A stretch of 64,000 nt of DNA, taken from Acinetobacter sp. WCHA45. Lineage in GTDB: Bacteria > Pseudomonadota > Gammaproteobacteria > Pseudomonadales > Moraxellaceae. Both the position numbers and the translations under genes were made by a program. How positions within the stretch are numbered: the stretch's first letter is position 1; every line of letters begins with the position of its first letter. The notes below the pieces were generated by a model. It did not search any database and was not told where the DNA came from. It saw nothing but the letters and a program-made list of their open reading frames with translations. Shown piece by piece: positions 19,388 through 28,147 of this stretch. Location: positions 62,001 to 126,000 of the forward strand of contig NZ_CP028561.1 of NCBI RefSeq assembly GCF_002165255.2, in the 5' to 3' direction.

Positions 19388-19809
19388 AATAGTTCGCCAA
19401 ATTAAAAAAATATATTACTATTATTTATAAAAAATTACTGATTAATTTAACACAATTGGCACTATGTGAAATGCTTTGATCTTATTTTATTAAGATCGAT
19501 ATCCTATTCGTTTTTTAAATCTCAATAGCCTGTAGAGAGGTCGATTTGAAAAAAATTATATTCTCTCTAAGAAATTTTGATATGTTTTGCCGAGCTCTAA
19601 TCGTATCTGTACGTTTTTTCTTACACCAATTCCAGTCAATGACCCATATTCGTACCGATCCAAATCACCTAATATCAACTCATCAGGAACAGGAAGTTCC
19701 AAAACATAAAACAAGAATGATAAGTTTGAGCATCAGGACGTGAGGTAGAACAGGAGTTATACCTAAAGTGCGAAATACGAAAAAGCCCGACAGGATGTCG
19801 GGCTTTTTT
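19388..19809. other. Intergenic region right of cassette 1
   Basis: 422 bp containing the promoter side of the orphan gene, the right dif-like site (19445-19472) and a bidirectional terminator (19781-19811). A 65-codon plus-strand reading at 19546-19743 has no recognisable features and is not called. Confidence 0.6.
19445..19472 (-). other. dif-like XerC/XerD site 1R (inverted)
   Basis: Read on the minus strand: XerC-like arm ATTTCACATAG, spacer TGCCAA, XerD-like arm TTGTGTTAAAT. The XerD arm matches E. coli dif at 10 of 11 positions; the XerC arm is weaker. It is opposite in orientation to site 1L. Confidence 0.55.
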
Positions 19810-19811
19810 TT
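19781..19811. terminator. Terminator beside the LysR remnant
   Basis: Perfect 12-bp stem AAAAGCCCGACA / TGTCGGGCTTTT with a GGA loop, followed by T-rich DNA on the plus strand. It lies just past the end of the minus-strand LysR remnant. Confidence 0.88.
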
Positions 19812-20138
19812 ATTCGATTTGAATTTGTTTTGCCCAAAACTCAATAAGAAATTGCAGAGATTGGCTGAGCGGTTTGTAGCTTGGCCAAATCGCATGAATT
19901 GGCATATCTAACCGATTGGTCGTATCACTAAATGCTAAACGAACTAAACTTTGCTGGTTAAAATGCGCTTTCACAACAGAAAGGGGAAAATTTCCCCAGC
20001 CCAATCCTTGCTCGACCATCTGAATTGCCATCGACAAATTATCAGTCATCCAATAAGTTTCAGAAACCAGAATGCGTGGATCGGGTAAAGCATAATGTTT
20101 ACTCGCCACAATAACTTGTCTAGGATCATGCAGATCAG
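19810..20138 (-). pseudogene. LysR-family regulator, C-terminal remnant
   Basis: About 108 codons resembling only the end of the LysR effector-binding domain: D-P-R-I-L-V-S-E-T-Y-W-M-T-D-N, then M-V-E-Q-G-L-G-W-G-N-F-P and a C-terminal L-I-E-F-W-A-K-Q. LysR-like sequence extends a few codons upstream of the possible GTG at 20109 and then meets an in-frame TAA near 20141. The DNA-binding N-terminus (about 200 residues) is missing and was not found upstream, so this is a deletion remnant beside the mobile cassette. Confidence 0.8.
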
Positions 20139-20411
20139 TTTAATAAAAGCATTTTTGTTAGATTTAAGCCTGATGGTTCTGATACCTTGTTATACCTTTG
20201 TTTATAATTATCTTTTCGACCATATTTTTGATTTACCCAGTCATTTGGTAGAGTCGAAACCTGTATCTGTTTAAGTCATTCCTTCATTTGAAATGTATTT
20301 TTATCTATGTGTTATTGATCTCAAAATCAAAGAATTATTTGAAAAAAGAGCGTATTTATATACGCTCTTTTTGATGGATTTTTAATCTAATTTGAAGGAA
20401 AGATTTCAAAT
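20139..20411. other. Intergenic region between LysR remnant and DUF2147 gene
   Basis: 273 bp without a recognisable gene. The right end holds a bidirectional terminator at 20343-20372; the rest shows nothing I can name and may mark the lost part of the LysR gene. Confidence 0.5.
20343..20372. terminator. Terminator downstream of DUF2147 gene
   Basis: Perfect 13-bp stem AAAAAGAGCGTAT / ATACGCTCTTTTT with a 4-nt loop, about 40 bp after the minus-strand stop codon at 20412. Confidence 0.88.
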
Positions 20412-20876
20412 TTAGAGACGAATCCACGTCATATTTCTAAACGTATTATTATTCGGGTTTTTCGCATTTATTGTGAGCATTTTACCTGTTTTGCTTAAAC
20501 GCGCATTCAAAGTATATTTATATCCATCATAAGGATTGATCCATACACCTTGTCCAAACTCTTCATTTAGATTCAGCATTTTAAGATTACTCAGTACTTC
20601 CATACCAATAATCGGCTGATTTTTTAAAGCACCAGTACAAGGGGTGCATAGTGTAGGAATCGCCTCTTTGCCTTGAGGGTACATTTTCACAATGACAGCA
20701 CTGTATTGTTCAGTTTTAGAATTACGTCTGATCACAATATCAGATAGATAAGAACCACTCCGTTCATCTACCACTTTCCAAGTACCGATCAATGGATCAG
20801 TAGGCATGGCGATTGCTGAAAATGAACTACTTAAGCCTAGGAGAAAGGCGAAACTACGAAAGAAATGAGAATTCAT
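20412..20876 (-). CDS. DUF2147 family exported protein
   Basis: 154 residues with a signal peptide (about 1-23, ending A-I-A-M). The mature part begins P-L-I-G-T-W-K-V-V-D-E and has a C-T-P-C motif near residue 73, then G-M-E-V-L-S-N-L-K and a C-terminal M-T-W-I-R-L; this matches the DUF2147 beta-barrel-like fold of periplasmic proteins. The function is unknown. A paralogue lies at 52235-52672. It is probably transcribed alone. Confidence 0.8.
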   Translation of the reverse strand: MNSHFFRSFAFLLGLSSSFSAIAMPTDPLIGTWKVVDERSGSYLSDIVIRRNSKTEQYSAVIVKMYPQGKEAIPTLCTPCTGALKNQPIIGMEVLSNLKMLNLNEEFGQGVWINPYDGYKYTLNARLSKTGKMLTINAKNPNNNTFRNMTWIRL

Positions 20877-20998
20877 AAAATATATTACGTCTAAAGAGAA
20901 ATGTGTGAGCGGTGAAATTAATCAAAATATTATTATATTATTATTGTAATTAAATTGTAATATCAAATATTTAGGGAGCAATTTTAGCTCCCTCTATT

Positions 20999-22357
20999 TT
21001 AACCTATACGATACAAACGTTCTTTGGGAAAGACAGCGGTAAAGGTTGAGCCTTCGTTTTCTTTGGAGCTAATTTCTAAATGGGCGCCATGTTGCATTAA
21101 CACATGTTTGACAATTGCTAAGCCTAAACCTGTCCCCCCTGTCTGACGGCTACGTGCGCTGTCAACACGATAGAAGCGCTCAGTTAAACGGGGTAGATGT
21201 TTTGGATTAATGCCAATCCCATTATCTTGTACGGTAAAGTAAGCGTGATCGCCATCTTCATGCCAGCCAATCGTAATAATGCCACCTTTCGGTGTGTATT
21301 TAATTGCATTGGTGATTAAATTACTAAACGCACTGGCAATTTCCATATCAGAGCCGATTAAATCACAATGACTGTCGATATCTAAATTTAAAGTATGACC
21401 ATAATCGAGATTATAAGCACGCGCATCATCAAATAATTGATTCATCAAATTTGCCATGTCAATAATTTGATTTTTAGCAACTTTTTTATTGTTCTCTAAA
21501 TTGGATAAAAGCAATAAATCATTCACCAATGCATTCATGCGTTTGGTTTGTGATTGCATTTGAGTGAAAGCGCGTTTCCAGCGAGGAGTAATGTCATCTT
21601 GATCGATAAATGTTTCGATATAACCACTCAATACGGTGAGCGGTGTACGTAATTCATGAGAAATGTTGTCCACGAAGTCTTTACGCATTTGTTCAAGATT
21701 ATGTACGCGAGTAGTGTCATATGCCACCAATAAGCGGCTTTCACCACCAAAACGAGTTAACTTGACTTGCACATATCGGTCTTCGTCCATTTGAGCCTGT
21801 AAACGGATACCATCAGGTGCTTGATCGATATGATTAAAATATTCAATAAAGCTGGGTTGACGCAAAATAGCCAGTAAATTACGTCCGCGATCCAAAGGAT
21901 TGATACCTAATAACTTTTCGGCAGCGGGGTTCCACCATTCAATCTGATGTTGGTCATCAATCAAAACGACAGCTTCCGCCAATGCAACCAGAGATGATTG
22001 AGCACGATCAATCAAACCTACCATTTCGGCTTGAACGATACGTTCTTGTCGCTGCGCTCGATAGACATTAAATAATAATGCACCCCAAATACCGCTTAGA
22101 TTTGGGGGAACATCATAGGGACGATTTGAGATCCACTCATTGACTAAATACAGTGAGCGCAGTTGGAGTATAAAAAAAACGACAAACGCGACAAAAATAC
22201 AGCTCCAAAAGTATCCAACCCCGAATCCAATTAAGCTCGCAATCAATAAGAAAAAAAGTAGCAGTCTTAGATCTTGTTTTGCAAACGTCCATAAATTGCT
22301 GTGACGGAAACGTTGATGTTCACGTGCCAGTTCAGGGACGGGATAAGGTTCATACAT
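20999..22357 (-). CDS. phoR: Phosphate regulon sensor histidine kinase PhoR
   Basis: 452 residues. Two closely spaced membrane helices (about 30-67) anchor it. A PAS domain follows (about 120-215), then the phosphoacceptor helix with H234 in N-I-S-H-E-L-R-T-P-L and an HATPase domain with N-box L-I-T-N-A-I-K-Y-T, D-N-G-I-G-I and G-T-G-L-G-L-A-I-V. It phosphorylates PhoB when phosphate is scarce. It starts 8 bp after the phoB stop codon. Confidence 0.96.
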   Translation of the reverse strand: MYEPYPVPELAREHQRFRHSNLWTFAKQDLRLLLFFLLIASLIGFGVGYFWSCIFVAFVVFFILQLRSLYLVNEWISNRPYDVPPNLSGIWGALLFNVYRAQRQERIVQAEMVGLIDRAQSSLVALAEAVVLIDDQHQIEWWNPAAEKLLGINPLDRGRNLLAILRQPSFIEYFNHIDQAPDGIRLQAQMDEDRYVQVKLTRFGGESRLLVAYDTTRVHNLEQMRKDFVDNISHELRTPLTVLSGYIETFIDQDDITPRWKRAFTQMQSQTKRMNALVNDLLLLSNLENNKKVAKNQIIDMANLMNQLFDDARAYNLDYGHTLNLDIDSHCDLIGSDMEIASAFSNLITNAIKYTPKGGIITIGWHEDGDHAYFTVQDNGIGINPKHLPRLTERFYRVDSARSRQTGGTGLGLAIVKHVLMQHGAHLEISSKENEGSTFTAVFPKERLYRIG

Positions 22358-22365
22358 AAAGGATT

Positions 22366-23076
22366 TTAACCTGCTGCTAAATCAGCTCGTGTAGAAAAAC
22401 GATAGCCTGTGCCACGTACTGTTTGTACAAAACGATCTACGCCAAAAGGTTCTAAGACTTTGCGTAAACGTCGGATATGCACGTCAATGGTACGATCTTC
22501 GATATAGACATTACCGCCCCAAACTTGATCCAGTAATTGTGCACGTGTATACGCACGTTCAGGGTGCGTCATAAAGAAAGCCAATAAACGATATTCGGTT
22601 GGACCCATATCGAGAATACTGTTACCAAAGCTCACACGCTGACTGACTGGATCAAGCATTAAGCCATTAGCATCAATGACTTTTTCGCCACTGAGTGCAT
22701 TTGCACGACGCAATACAGCTTTGATACGAGAAACCAATTCACGTGTAGAGAATGGTTTGGTCATGTAATCATCTGCACCCGCATCTAGCCCTTGCACTTT
22801 ATGGTCTTCTTCACCACGTGCTGTCAGCATGATGACAGGAATTTCAGCTAAGTTTTCATCACGTTTGAGACGACGGCATAGATCTACACCACTGACACCA
22901 CCCGGTAGCATCCAATCCAGCAAAATAAGAGCAGGACGCTGATCGACGATAATCTGATGCGCTTGTTTTGCATCCTCAGCTTGTAAACATTGGAAGCCTG
23001 CCATATCCAAAGAGGTATGGATCATTTCGCGGATCGGTAGCTCATCATCGACAATTAAAATATAGTCATCTTTCAC
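22366..23076 (-). CDS. phoB: Phosphate regulon response regulator PhoB
   Basis: 236 residues of the OmpR/PhoB type. The receiver domain has acidic residues D10 and D11, the phosphorylated D54 in L-L-D-W-M-L-P, T85 and K107. The C-terminal winged helix ends in the DNA-recognition segment [14 protein letters not shown] and [15 protein letters not shown] is characteristic of PhoB. A pho-box-like array 120 bp upstream suggests autoregulation. Confidence 0.96.
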   Translation of the reverse strand: MKDDYILIVDDELPIREMIHTSLDMAGFQCLQAEDAKQAHQIIVDQRPALILLDWMLPGGVSGVDLCRRLKRDENLAEIPVIMLTARGEEDHKVQGLDAGADDYMTKPFSTRELVSRIKAVLRRANALSGEKVIDANGLMLDPVSQRVSFGNSILDMGPTEYRLLAFFMTHPERAYTRAQLLDQVWGGNVYIEDRTIDVHIRRLRKVLEPFGVDRFVQTVRGTGYRFSTRADLAAG

Positions 23077-23195
23077 TGCGCAATACCCTTAAAATCTGTA
23101 ACGGTGAACCGTTTTGTTGTTATGACAGGCTTATTACAAAGATTAATTATGACAATATCATTGCAAAAGAGTTAATAAAGTCGAATTTAGCAATA

Positions 23196-23239
23196 AATTG
23201 TGACAATTCTAAGGCAGAGTAGTGACCAAATAATGACAA
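23196..23239 (-). promoter_or_regulatory. Pho-box-like repeat array upstream of phoB
   Basis: Four consecutive 11-bp units on the minus strand: TTGTCATTATT, TGGTCACTACT, CTGCCTTAGAA, TTGTCACAATT. Units 1, 2 and 4 keep the TGTCA/GTCAC core of the pho box (C-TGTCA-T direct repeats at 11-bp period); unit 3 is degenerate. It lies 120-163 bp upstream of the phoB start codon. Confidence 0.6.
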
Positions 23240-23326
23240 GTTGTTTGCAAATAAAATAAATGAATTCATTTTTTTAATACCATCGAAACCTTTTTATTTT
23301 GTTCGTCACAAAACTGTAAAACGATT

Positions 23327-24004
23327 TTAATTTTTTTGTGAGGTGGTTTCAATAAATGATAAAAACACAGCACAACAAGCAGATAACACATCTTCTAAAG
23401 GCTGTTTAAAACCTTCGGAAACCCAACGAATAATAATATGCGTCACATATCCATTTAAACCTGTTGCCATTAATGAAACTTCTTCACCACTTTGGGGTGC
23501 ATTTGGCATGGTAATCATCATGAATGCTTGAATAATACGATCAAATTGGGTCAAGGTTTCCTGAATCGTGGCTTGATTATGCAGGTCTTGAACCAACATG
23601 GCATCGATATAAATAATTCGTGCCATACGAGGGTCATCTTTAATTGTACTTAATAATGCGGATAAACCTGCCGTGACCATATTCTTAGGTTCAGGTGCAG
23701 CCATGAGCACAGCTTGGGTTAAACAATTTTGCATTTTGCCAATCATTTTTAAGAATACCGTTTGGAAAAGCTCCTCACTTTTCTTAAATGATTCATAAAA
23801 ATAACGCTCAGTCAGCTTGGCTTCATTACAGACATCTTTGACAGTGACCGAAAAAAAACCCTGTGTACCATAGGTCGCAATGCCTGCTTCAATCAATTTT
23901 TCGCGGCGAGCTTCTTTGCGTTCAGTTAAAGAGAGACCTTTAAACTGACGCTCTTTCGCTTCGATATTATTTTTCTTGCGTGTCGCTAGATCTTCTGTTG
24001 CCAT
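23327..24004 (-). CDS. TetR-family transcriptional regulator
   Basis: 225 residues. The N-terminal helix-turn-helix spans about residues 33-80 (R-R-E-K-L-I-E-A-G-I... V-K-D-V-C-N-E-A-K-L-T-E-R-Y-F-Y-E-S-F). A basic, glutamine-poor leader of 30 residues precedes it. The C-terminal helices would bind a hydrophobic ligand. It is divergent from an SDR gene, and a palindrome overlapping that gene's promoter is the probable operator, suggesting it represses the SDR gene. Confidence 0.88.
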   Translation of the reverse strand: MATEDLATRKKNNIEAKERQFKGLSLTERKEARREKLIEAGIATYGTQGFFSVTVKDVCNEAKLTERYFYESFKKSEELFQTVFLKMIGKMQNCLTQAVLMAAPEPKNMVTAGLSALLSTIKDDPRMARIIYIDAMLVQDLHNQATIQETLTQFDRIIQAFMMITMPNAPQSGEEVSLMATGLNGYVTHIIIRWVSEGFKQPLEDVLSACCAVFLSFIETTSQKN

Positions 24005-24309
24005 GGAAAAACCGTTCCCTAAAAAGTCTTTAAATCGTATGTCTAAGATTTATTTGCATTTTAAACAAGTCTTGCGAATTTATAATAACTAAATTTCGTA
24101 AAACTTATTTCATCGTGTCTAAACATCTTACGTCATGAAATGTAAATAGACCTAATATGACAAGCAATATGTTGGTTATTGCCATTTGTCTTAAAGCTGT
24201 AGTGTACTATATTGACAACACGTATTGTCAAAATTATATTGGTTATAGCTTAAACTGCACATGATCAAGACAAATGTGTGCATATCATTCGAAATACAAA
24301 GGATAGGCA
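24005..24309. other. Divergent promoter region, TetR / SDR
   Basis: A 305-bp AT-rich region with one clear promoter and operator (24212-24240) facing the SDR gene. No additional gene is seen. Confidence 0.6.
24212..24240 (+). promoter_or_regulatory. SDR promoter with overlapping palindromic operator
   Basis: TTGACA (24212-24217) and TATATT (24235-24240) are separated by exactly 17 bp. A perfect inverted repeat TTGACAA / TTGTCAA with a 6-bp centre (24212-24231) covers the -35 box and most of the spacer, as expected for a repressor site. The adjacent TetR gene is the natural candidate. Confidence 0.7.
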
Positions 24310-25137
24310 ATGAAAAATTTTAAAAATAAAGTCGCAGCGATCACAGGTGCAGGTTCTGGGATTGGACAGCAATTGGCAATTTTATTGGCTAAACAAGGTT
24401 GCCATTTGTCATTGAGTGATATCAATGAGAAAGGATTAGCGCAAACTGTTGAGTTGGTAAAACAAAATCCAATCAAAGTAACGACCAAAGTTCTTGATGT
24501 TTCAAACCGTGCAGCGGTGAAGCAATGGGCGCAAGAAACTGTTCAAGATCATGGCTCAGTGAATATGATTTTTAATAACGCAGGTGTGGCACTTGGCTCA
24601 ACTGTTGAAGGCGCAAGTTATGAAGATTTGGAATGGATTGTAGGCATTAACTTTTGGGGCGTGGTTTACGGCACCAAAGAATTTTTACCATTCATTAAGC
24701 AAACCAAAGATGGTCATATCATCAATATCTCAAGTATTTTTGGTTTAACTTCGCAACCAACACAATCCGCATACAATGCAACAAAATTTGCGGTACGTGG
24801 TTTTACTGAATCATTACGTCAAGAACTTGATATTGAAAAGAGTGGCGTAAGTTCTCTTTGTGTACACCCAGGTGGTATCCGTACCAATATCGCAAAAGCG
24901 GCGAAAATGAATGACAGTTTAAAGAGCTTGGGTATGGACCCGAACAAGTCAATCAAGCAGTTTGATAAATTCTTACGTACACCGCCAGAAGAAGCTGCAC
25001 GTCAGATTTTAAATGCAGTATTGAAAGATAAACGCCGTCTGCTGATCGGTACAGATGCGCGTATTGTGGATTCTTTCCAGCGTTTATTCCCAACGGGTTA
25101 TCAACGTCTTGCAGCGATTGCAACGAAAATGATGTAA
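24310..25137 (+). CDS. Short-chain dehydrogenase/reductase
   Basis: 275 residues. The NAD(P)-binding T-G-A-G-S-G-I-G is at 12-19, N-N-A-G at 89-92, and the catalytic Ser (141/142), Tyr155 and Lys159 in S-A-Y-N-A-T-K are present. It is a classical SDR; the substrate cannot be read from the sequence. A C-terminal extension with basic residues (D-K-R-R-L-L-I-G-T-D-A-R) is typical of the acyl/alcohol-type SDRs found beside TetR genes in Acinetobacter. The divergent TetR gene probably controls it. Confidence 0.9.
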   Translation: MKNFKNKVAAITGAGSGIGQQLAILLAKQGCHLSLSDINEKGLAQTVELVKQNPIKVTTKVLDVSNRAAVKQWAQETVQDHGSVNMIFNNAGVALGSTVEGASYEDLEWIVGINFWGVVYGTKEFLPFIKQTKDGHIINISSIFGLTSQPTQSAYNATKFAVRGFTESLRQELDIEKSGVSSLCVHPGGIRTNIAKAAKMNDSLKSLGMDPNKSIKQFDKFLRTPPEEAARQILNAVLKDKRRLLIGTDARIVDSFQRLFPTGYQRLAAIATKMM

Positions 25138-25148
25138 GTTGCAAGCAT

Positions 25149-25180
25149 AAAAAAGCCATTCTTAGAGAATGGCTTTTTTA
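25149..25180. terminator. Bidirectional terminator, SDR / MATE gene
   Basis: Perfect 13-bp stem AAAAAGCCATTCT / AGAATGGCTTTTT with a TAG loop, between convergent genes. Confidence 0.93.
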
Positions 25181-25200
25181 TTTGAGGATCAAAGAAATTT

Positions 25201-26568
25201 TTAAATAAGGACTTTGATCTTGGTTTTCTTCCAAACGAACTGATAATAAGAGGCTTGTAATATGCATAAGCAGACAAAAGAAAGTGCATAAGCAGTCCAA
25301 ATGCCCGTTAAGCCCCATAACGAACTAAACCAATAGGCACAAGGGACTTCAATTAGAATAATAGTGAGAATATTAATCATCATGGGAACATTGACGGTTC
25401 CACTAGCCCGCATGATTGAAGCAAAAATAGCACTCGCACCGAAGAATAAAATTGACCATAACACAATAAATAAGAGCTGCTGCCCAAGTTCAATGACGCT
25501 GTGATCGGTAATAAATAGAGCCATTAAATATTTGGAAAATAAGTAAGCCAAAGTGATCAAACTACCAGTAAATATGACATTCATTCCCAAAGCGGTTCGT
25601 GTGACTTTGGCTAATAGTTCGGGTTTGCCTGCACCAATCGCTTGAGCGGCAAAAATAGAAGCCGCAATTGAAATAGAGAGGGCTGGAAATTGAATATAGT
25701 TGAGTACTTGGTTCACTGCACCATATGCTGCGGTCGCGTGTGCACCATAATGATTAACCAAACCAATAATGACTAAGCCTGCCAATGAAGTTGTCACCAT
25801 TTGGATGCCTGTTGGGATACCAAGCTTTAAGATTAGTTTGCTTAGGTTGCTATCGTGACGAATACTTTTCAATAGACGGGCATCTATTTTCAGTGGATGG
25901 TTCTTATAATTGAGATAGAAGCTCAGAAAAATAAGGACTGCGGCATATCCCATGATTGTTGCAACAGCAGGCGCGACAATGCCCAGAGCAGGGAATCCAA
26001 AATAGCCTTTGAGCAAAACAGGTGTTACCGCCAAACCAATCAGACTGGTTAGGCTCAATGCAATTAGAGGGGTAACACTATCACCGACACCGCGTAAAAT
26101 CGAAGTATAAATAATATAGACAAACAATAATGGACTACCCACCAGCATCCATCGAACATAGGGCAGAGAGAGGTGCATGACTTTAGGATCTGTACCTAAT
26201 AATTGCAAAATCTGCTCGGCAAAGCTCCAACCTAAAACCGCAATCACACTACCGCCAATCAGGGTCATGAACAGGGTGGAACCAATCACACAGCGCACTT
26301 TCTCAAGATTCTGGGCACCCCATGCCTGTCCAATCAGTACAGTCGTTCCCGCGGAGATCCCGATCACAAATGCCAATAAAAAGAAAAGAATTGGGAAGAA
26401 TACAGACACTGCAGCAATCGCATCTACTCCCATCATTTGACCGACAAAGATGGTATTAATCGTTCCTGATAAGTTCTGTAAAATGTTGGTGGCAATCAAG
26501 GGAACCAGAAAAACAAAAAATGTTTTCCAGAGATTGGGTTGCATGACCAAAGGTTGGCGGGGTGTCAT
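25201..26568 (-). CDS. MATE-family efflux transporter
   Basis: 455 residues with 12 hydrophobic helices in two repeated halves; N-terminal motif L-Q-N-L-S-G-T-I-N-T-I-F-V-G-Q-M-M-G and the start of repeat 2 near residue 240. It is an inner-membrane Na+ or H+ coupled multidrug exporter by family. The subfamily (NorM or DinF-like) and the substrate are not resolved. About 105 bp separate it from the aminotransferase gene upstream. Confidence 0.9.
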   Translation of the reverse strand: MTPRQPLVMQPNLWKTFFVFLVPLIATNILQNLSGTINTIFVGQMMGVDAIAAVSVFFPILFFLLAFVIGISAGTTVLIGQAWGAQNLEKVRCVIGSTLFMTLIGGSVIAVLGWSFAEQILQLLGTDPKVMHLSLPYVRWMLVGSPLLFVYIIYTSILRGVGDSVTPLIALSLTSLIGLAVTPVLLKGYFGFPALGIVAPAVATIMGYAAVLIFLSFYLNYKNHPLKIDARLLKSIRHDSNLSKLILKLGIPTGIQMVTTSLAGLVIIGLVNHYGAHATAAYGAVNQVLNYIQFPALSISIAASIFAAQAIGAGKPELLAKVTRTALGMNVIFTGSLITLAYLFSKYLMALFITDHSVIELGQQLLFIVLWSILFFGASAIFASIMRASGTVNVPMMINILTIILIEVPCAYWFSSLWGLTGIWTAYALSFVCLCILQASYYQFVWKKTKIKVLI

Positions 26569-26673
26569 TCTATTTCCTTCACGCTTCGCCCAGAAACGTT
26601 TCTATTTTTTCTTTTTCCACCATACCATCATCGGTCATATTGACGTCATGATTGTTCGGTTTATTTTTGTTGA

Positions 26674-27828
26674 TCAACACTCTGCAAGGATTGCTCCTGC
26701 ACGTTGTAAAGTCTGATCAGTTTTGGCAAAGCAGAATCGAATCAGGCGTAGTGACTCGGGCGCTTGTTGATAAAAAACGGAAATAGGAATCGCGACAATT
26801 TTGTGTTGCTCTGCGAGGAATTGGCACATTTCCACATCATTCAAGTCAGGGCGAATCGCACTGTAATCGAGATTTTGGAAATAAGTGCCTTGTGATGCAA
26901 TAAATTGGAAACGTGAGTTTTGAATCTGGGTATTAAAAAGATCCCGTTTTGTCTGATAAAAGTTCGGGAGTTCCTGAACATGCTCAGGATGTTGCTGCAT
27001 ATAGTTCGCTAATGCTATTTGGCAAGGTGTGGTTCCGCAAAAATTGGCAAATTGATATATTTGACGAAACAAACGCATTAAATGTGGTGCTGCAACGCAA
27101 TAACCCGTTTTCCAACCTGTGACATGATAACTTTTTCCAAAAGAACCGATTACATAACTGCGTTCACGTAATTCGGGGAATTGCAGTGCACTAAAATGTT
27201 TTTGTCCATCAAAAATGAGATGTTCATAGACCTCATCAGAGAGCACAACGATATTTTTATCTTGAATGAGTTCAATCAGTTGATGCCAGTCTTGTTCTGA
27301 CCAAATCGCACCAGTCGGATTATGCGGTGTATTGACGATAATCATGCGAGTTTTTGCATTGATACAATCTTTAACTTTTTGCCAATTCACCTGAAATGTT
27401 GGTGCTTCTAAATGGATATGAACGGATTTCCCCCCTGCCAGTTGTACTGCAGGGGCATAGCTGTCATAGCTCGGGTCAAAAATAATAACTTCATCATCTG
27501 CATGGATACAGGCTTGAATGGCACAAAAAATCGCAATGGTTGCGCCAGGGGTAATAGTAATTTCGGTGACAGGATCGAGTTGCAGTTGATCTCGCTGTAA
27601 AAACTGTTTGGCCAGTTGTTCTCTGAGGACTAAAACACCATCTCCCGCAGGGTATTGGTTATAACCTGAAAGCGTGGCTTGGCTCAGCGCTTCAAGCAAT
27701 GCAGGTGGAGCAGGGAAATCGGGGAAGCCTTGAGACAGATTCAGTGCATTCAGTCGTTGTGCGAGTTCAGTCATCACGCTAAAAATAGTCACGCCTTGGC
27801 TTGGAAGTTTTGACTGAAGCTGCAACAT
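26674..27828 (-). CDS. Class I/II PLP-dependent aminotransferase (methionine aminotransferase-like)
   Basis: 384 residues. The PLP lysine is K232 in I-G-S-F-G-K-S-Y-H-V-T-G-W-K. N-T-P-H-N-P-T-G (166-173) and the pyridine-N contact D-E-V-Y-E-H (198-203) are typical of the YbdL/kynurenine aminotransferase group. The substrate is inferred as methionine or aromatic amino acids. The start codon is followed by M-L-Q-L-Q-S-K-L-P-S and I-F, the usual beginning of this group. Confidence 0.85.
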   Translation of the reverse strand: MLQLQSKLPSQGVTIFSVMTELAQRLNALNLSQGFPDFPAPPALLEALSQATLSGYNQYPAGDGVLVLREQLAKQFLQRDQLQLDPVTEITITPGATIAIFCAIQACIHADDEVIIFDPSYDSYAPAVQLAGGKSVHIHLEAPTFQVNWQKVKDCINAKTRMIIVNTPHNPTGAIWSEQDWHQLIELIQDKNIVVLSDEVYEHLIFDGQKHFSALQFPELRERSYVIGSFGKSYHVTGWKTGYCVAAPHLMRLFRQIYQFANFCGTTPCQIALANYMQQHPEHVQELPNFYQTKRDLFNTQIQNSRFQFIASQGTYFQNLDYSAIRPDLNDVEMCQFLAEQHKIVAIPISVFYQQAPESLRLIRFCFAKTDQTLQRAGAILAEC

Positions 27829-28147
27829 TGTTTTTAACCTGATTGACGTTTTGTTTTGCCGTGATTGTATAGTGAAAAGTGATGCCTGACCAAGTTATTG
27901 TGATTAAGGTAAAGGTTGAATTTTACCGTTAATCGACTGAAAAAGGTGTCTTATGTCAGGAAAAATCAGGTAATTGTGTCTGAATAAAAACAATAGTGAC
28001 GGAATTGGTCATTTTTTATTGAAAATTGTCTAAAAAATTTGTTATTTTTCATTGTGATACGCTATTTTAGTTGCTGCTGTAAAGCGCTATAATTTCTATC
28101 GAGGGGTTCAATTAAATACCAATTATCGTGAAATGGGACATAGAGTA
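27829..28147. other. Intergenic region, aminotransferase / unknown gene
   Basis: 319 bp, AT-rich, between divergent genes. It must hold both promoters, but I find no strong operator, hairpin or additional gene. Confidence 0.5.

Larger units (their letters stand above)
18671..19472. mobile_element. dif-bracketed cassette 1 (orphan HEPN-like gene)
   Basis: An 802-bp unit bounded by two 28-bp dif-like sites in inverted orientation (18671-18698 and 19445-19472), both with XerC arms outside and XerD arms inside. It holds one minus-strand gene whose stop codon is 11 bp from the left site. The interior is visibly more AT-rich than the flanks. The arrangement equals that of pdif modules known on Acinetobacter plasmids. 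Mobility by XerC/XerD is inferred. Confidence 0.65.

Noticed and set aside
19546..19743. 65-codon plus-strand reading between cassette 1 and the LysR remnant
   Set aside because: No ribosome-binding site, no recognisable domain and odd composition; probably non-coding.
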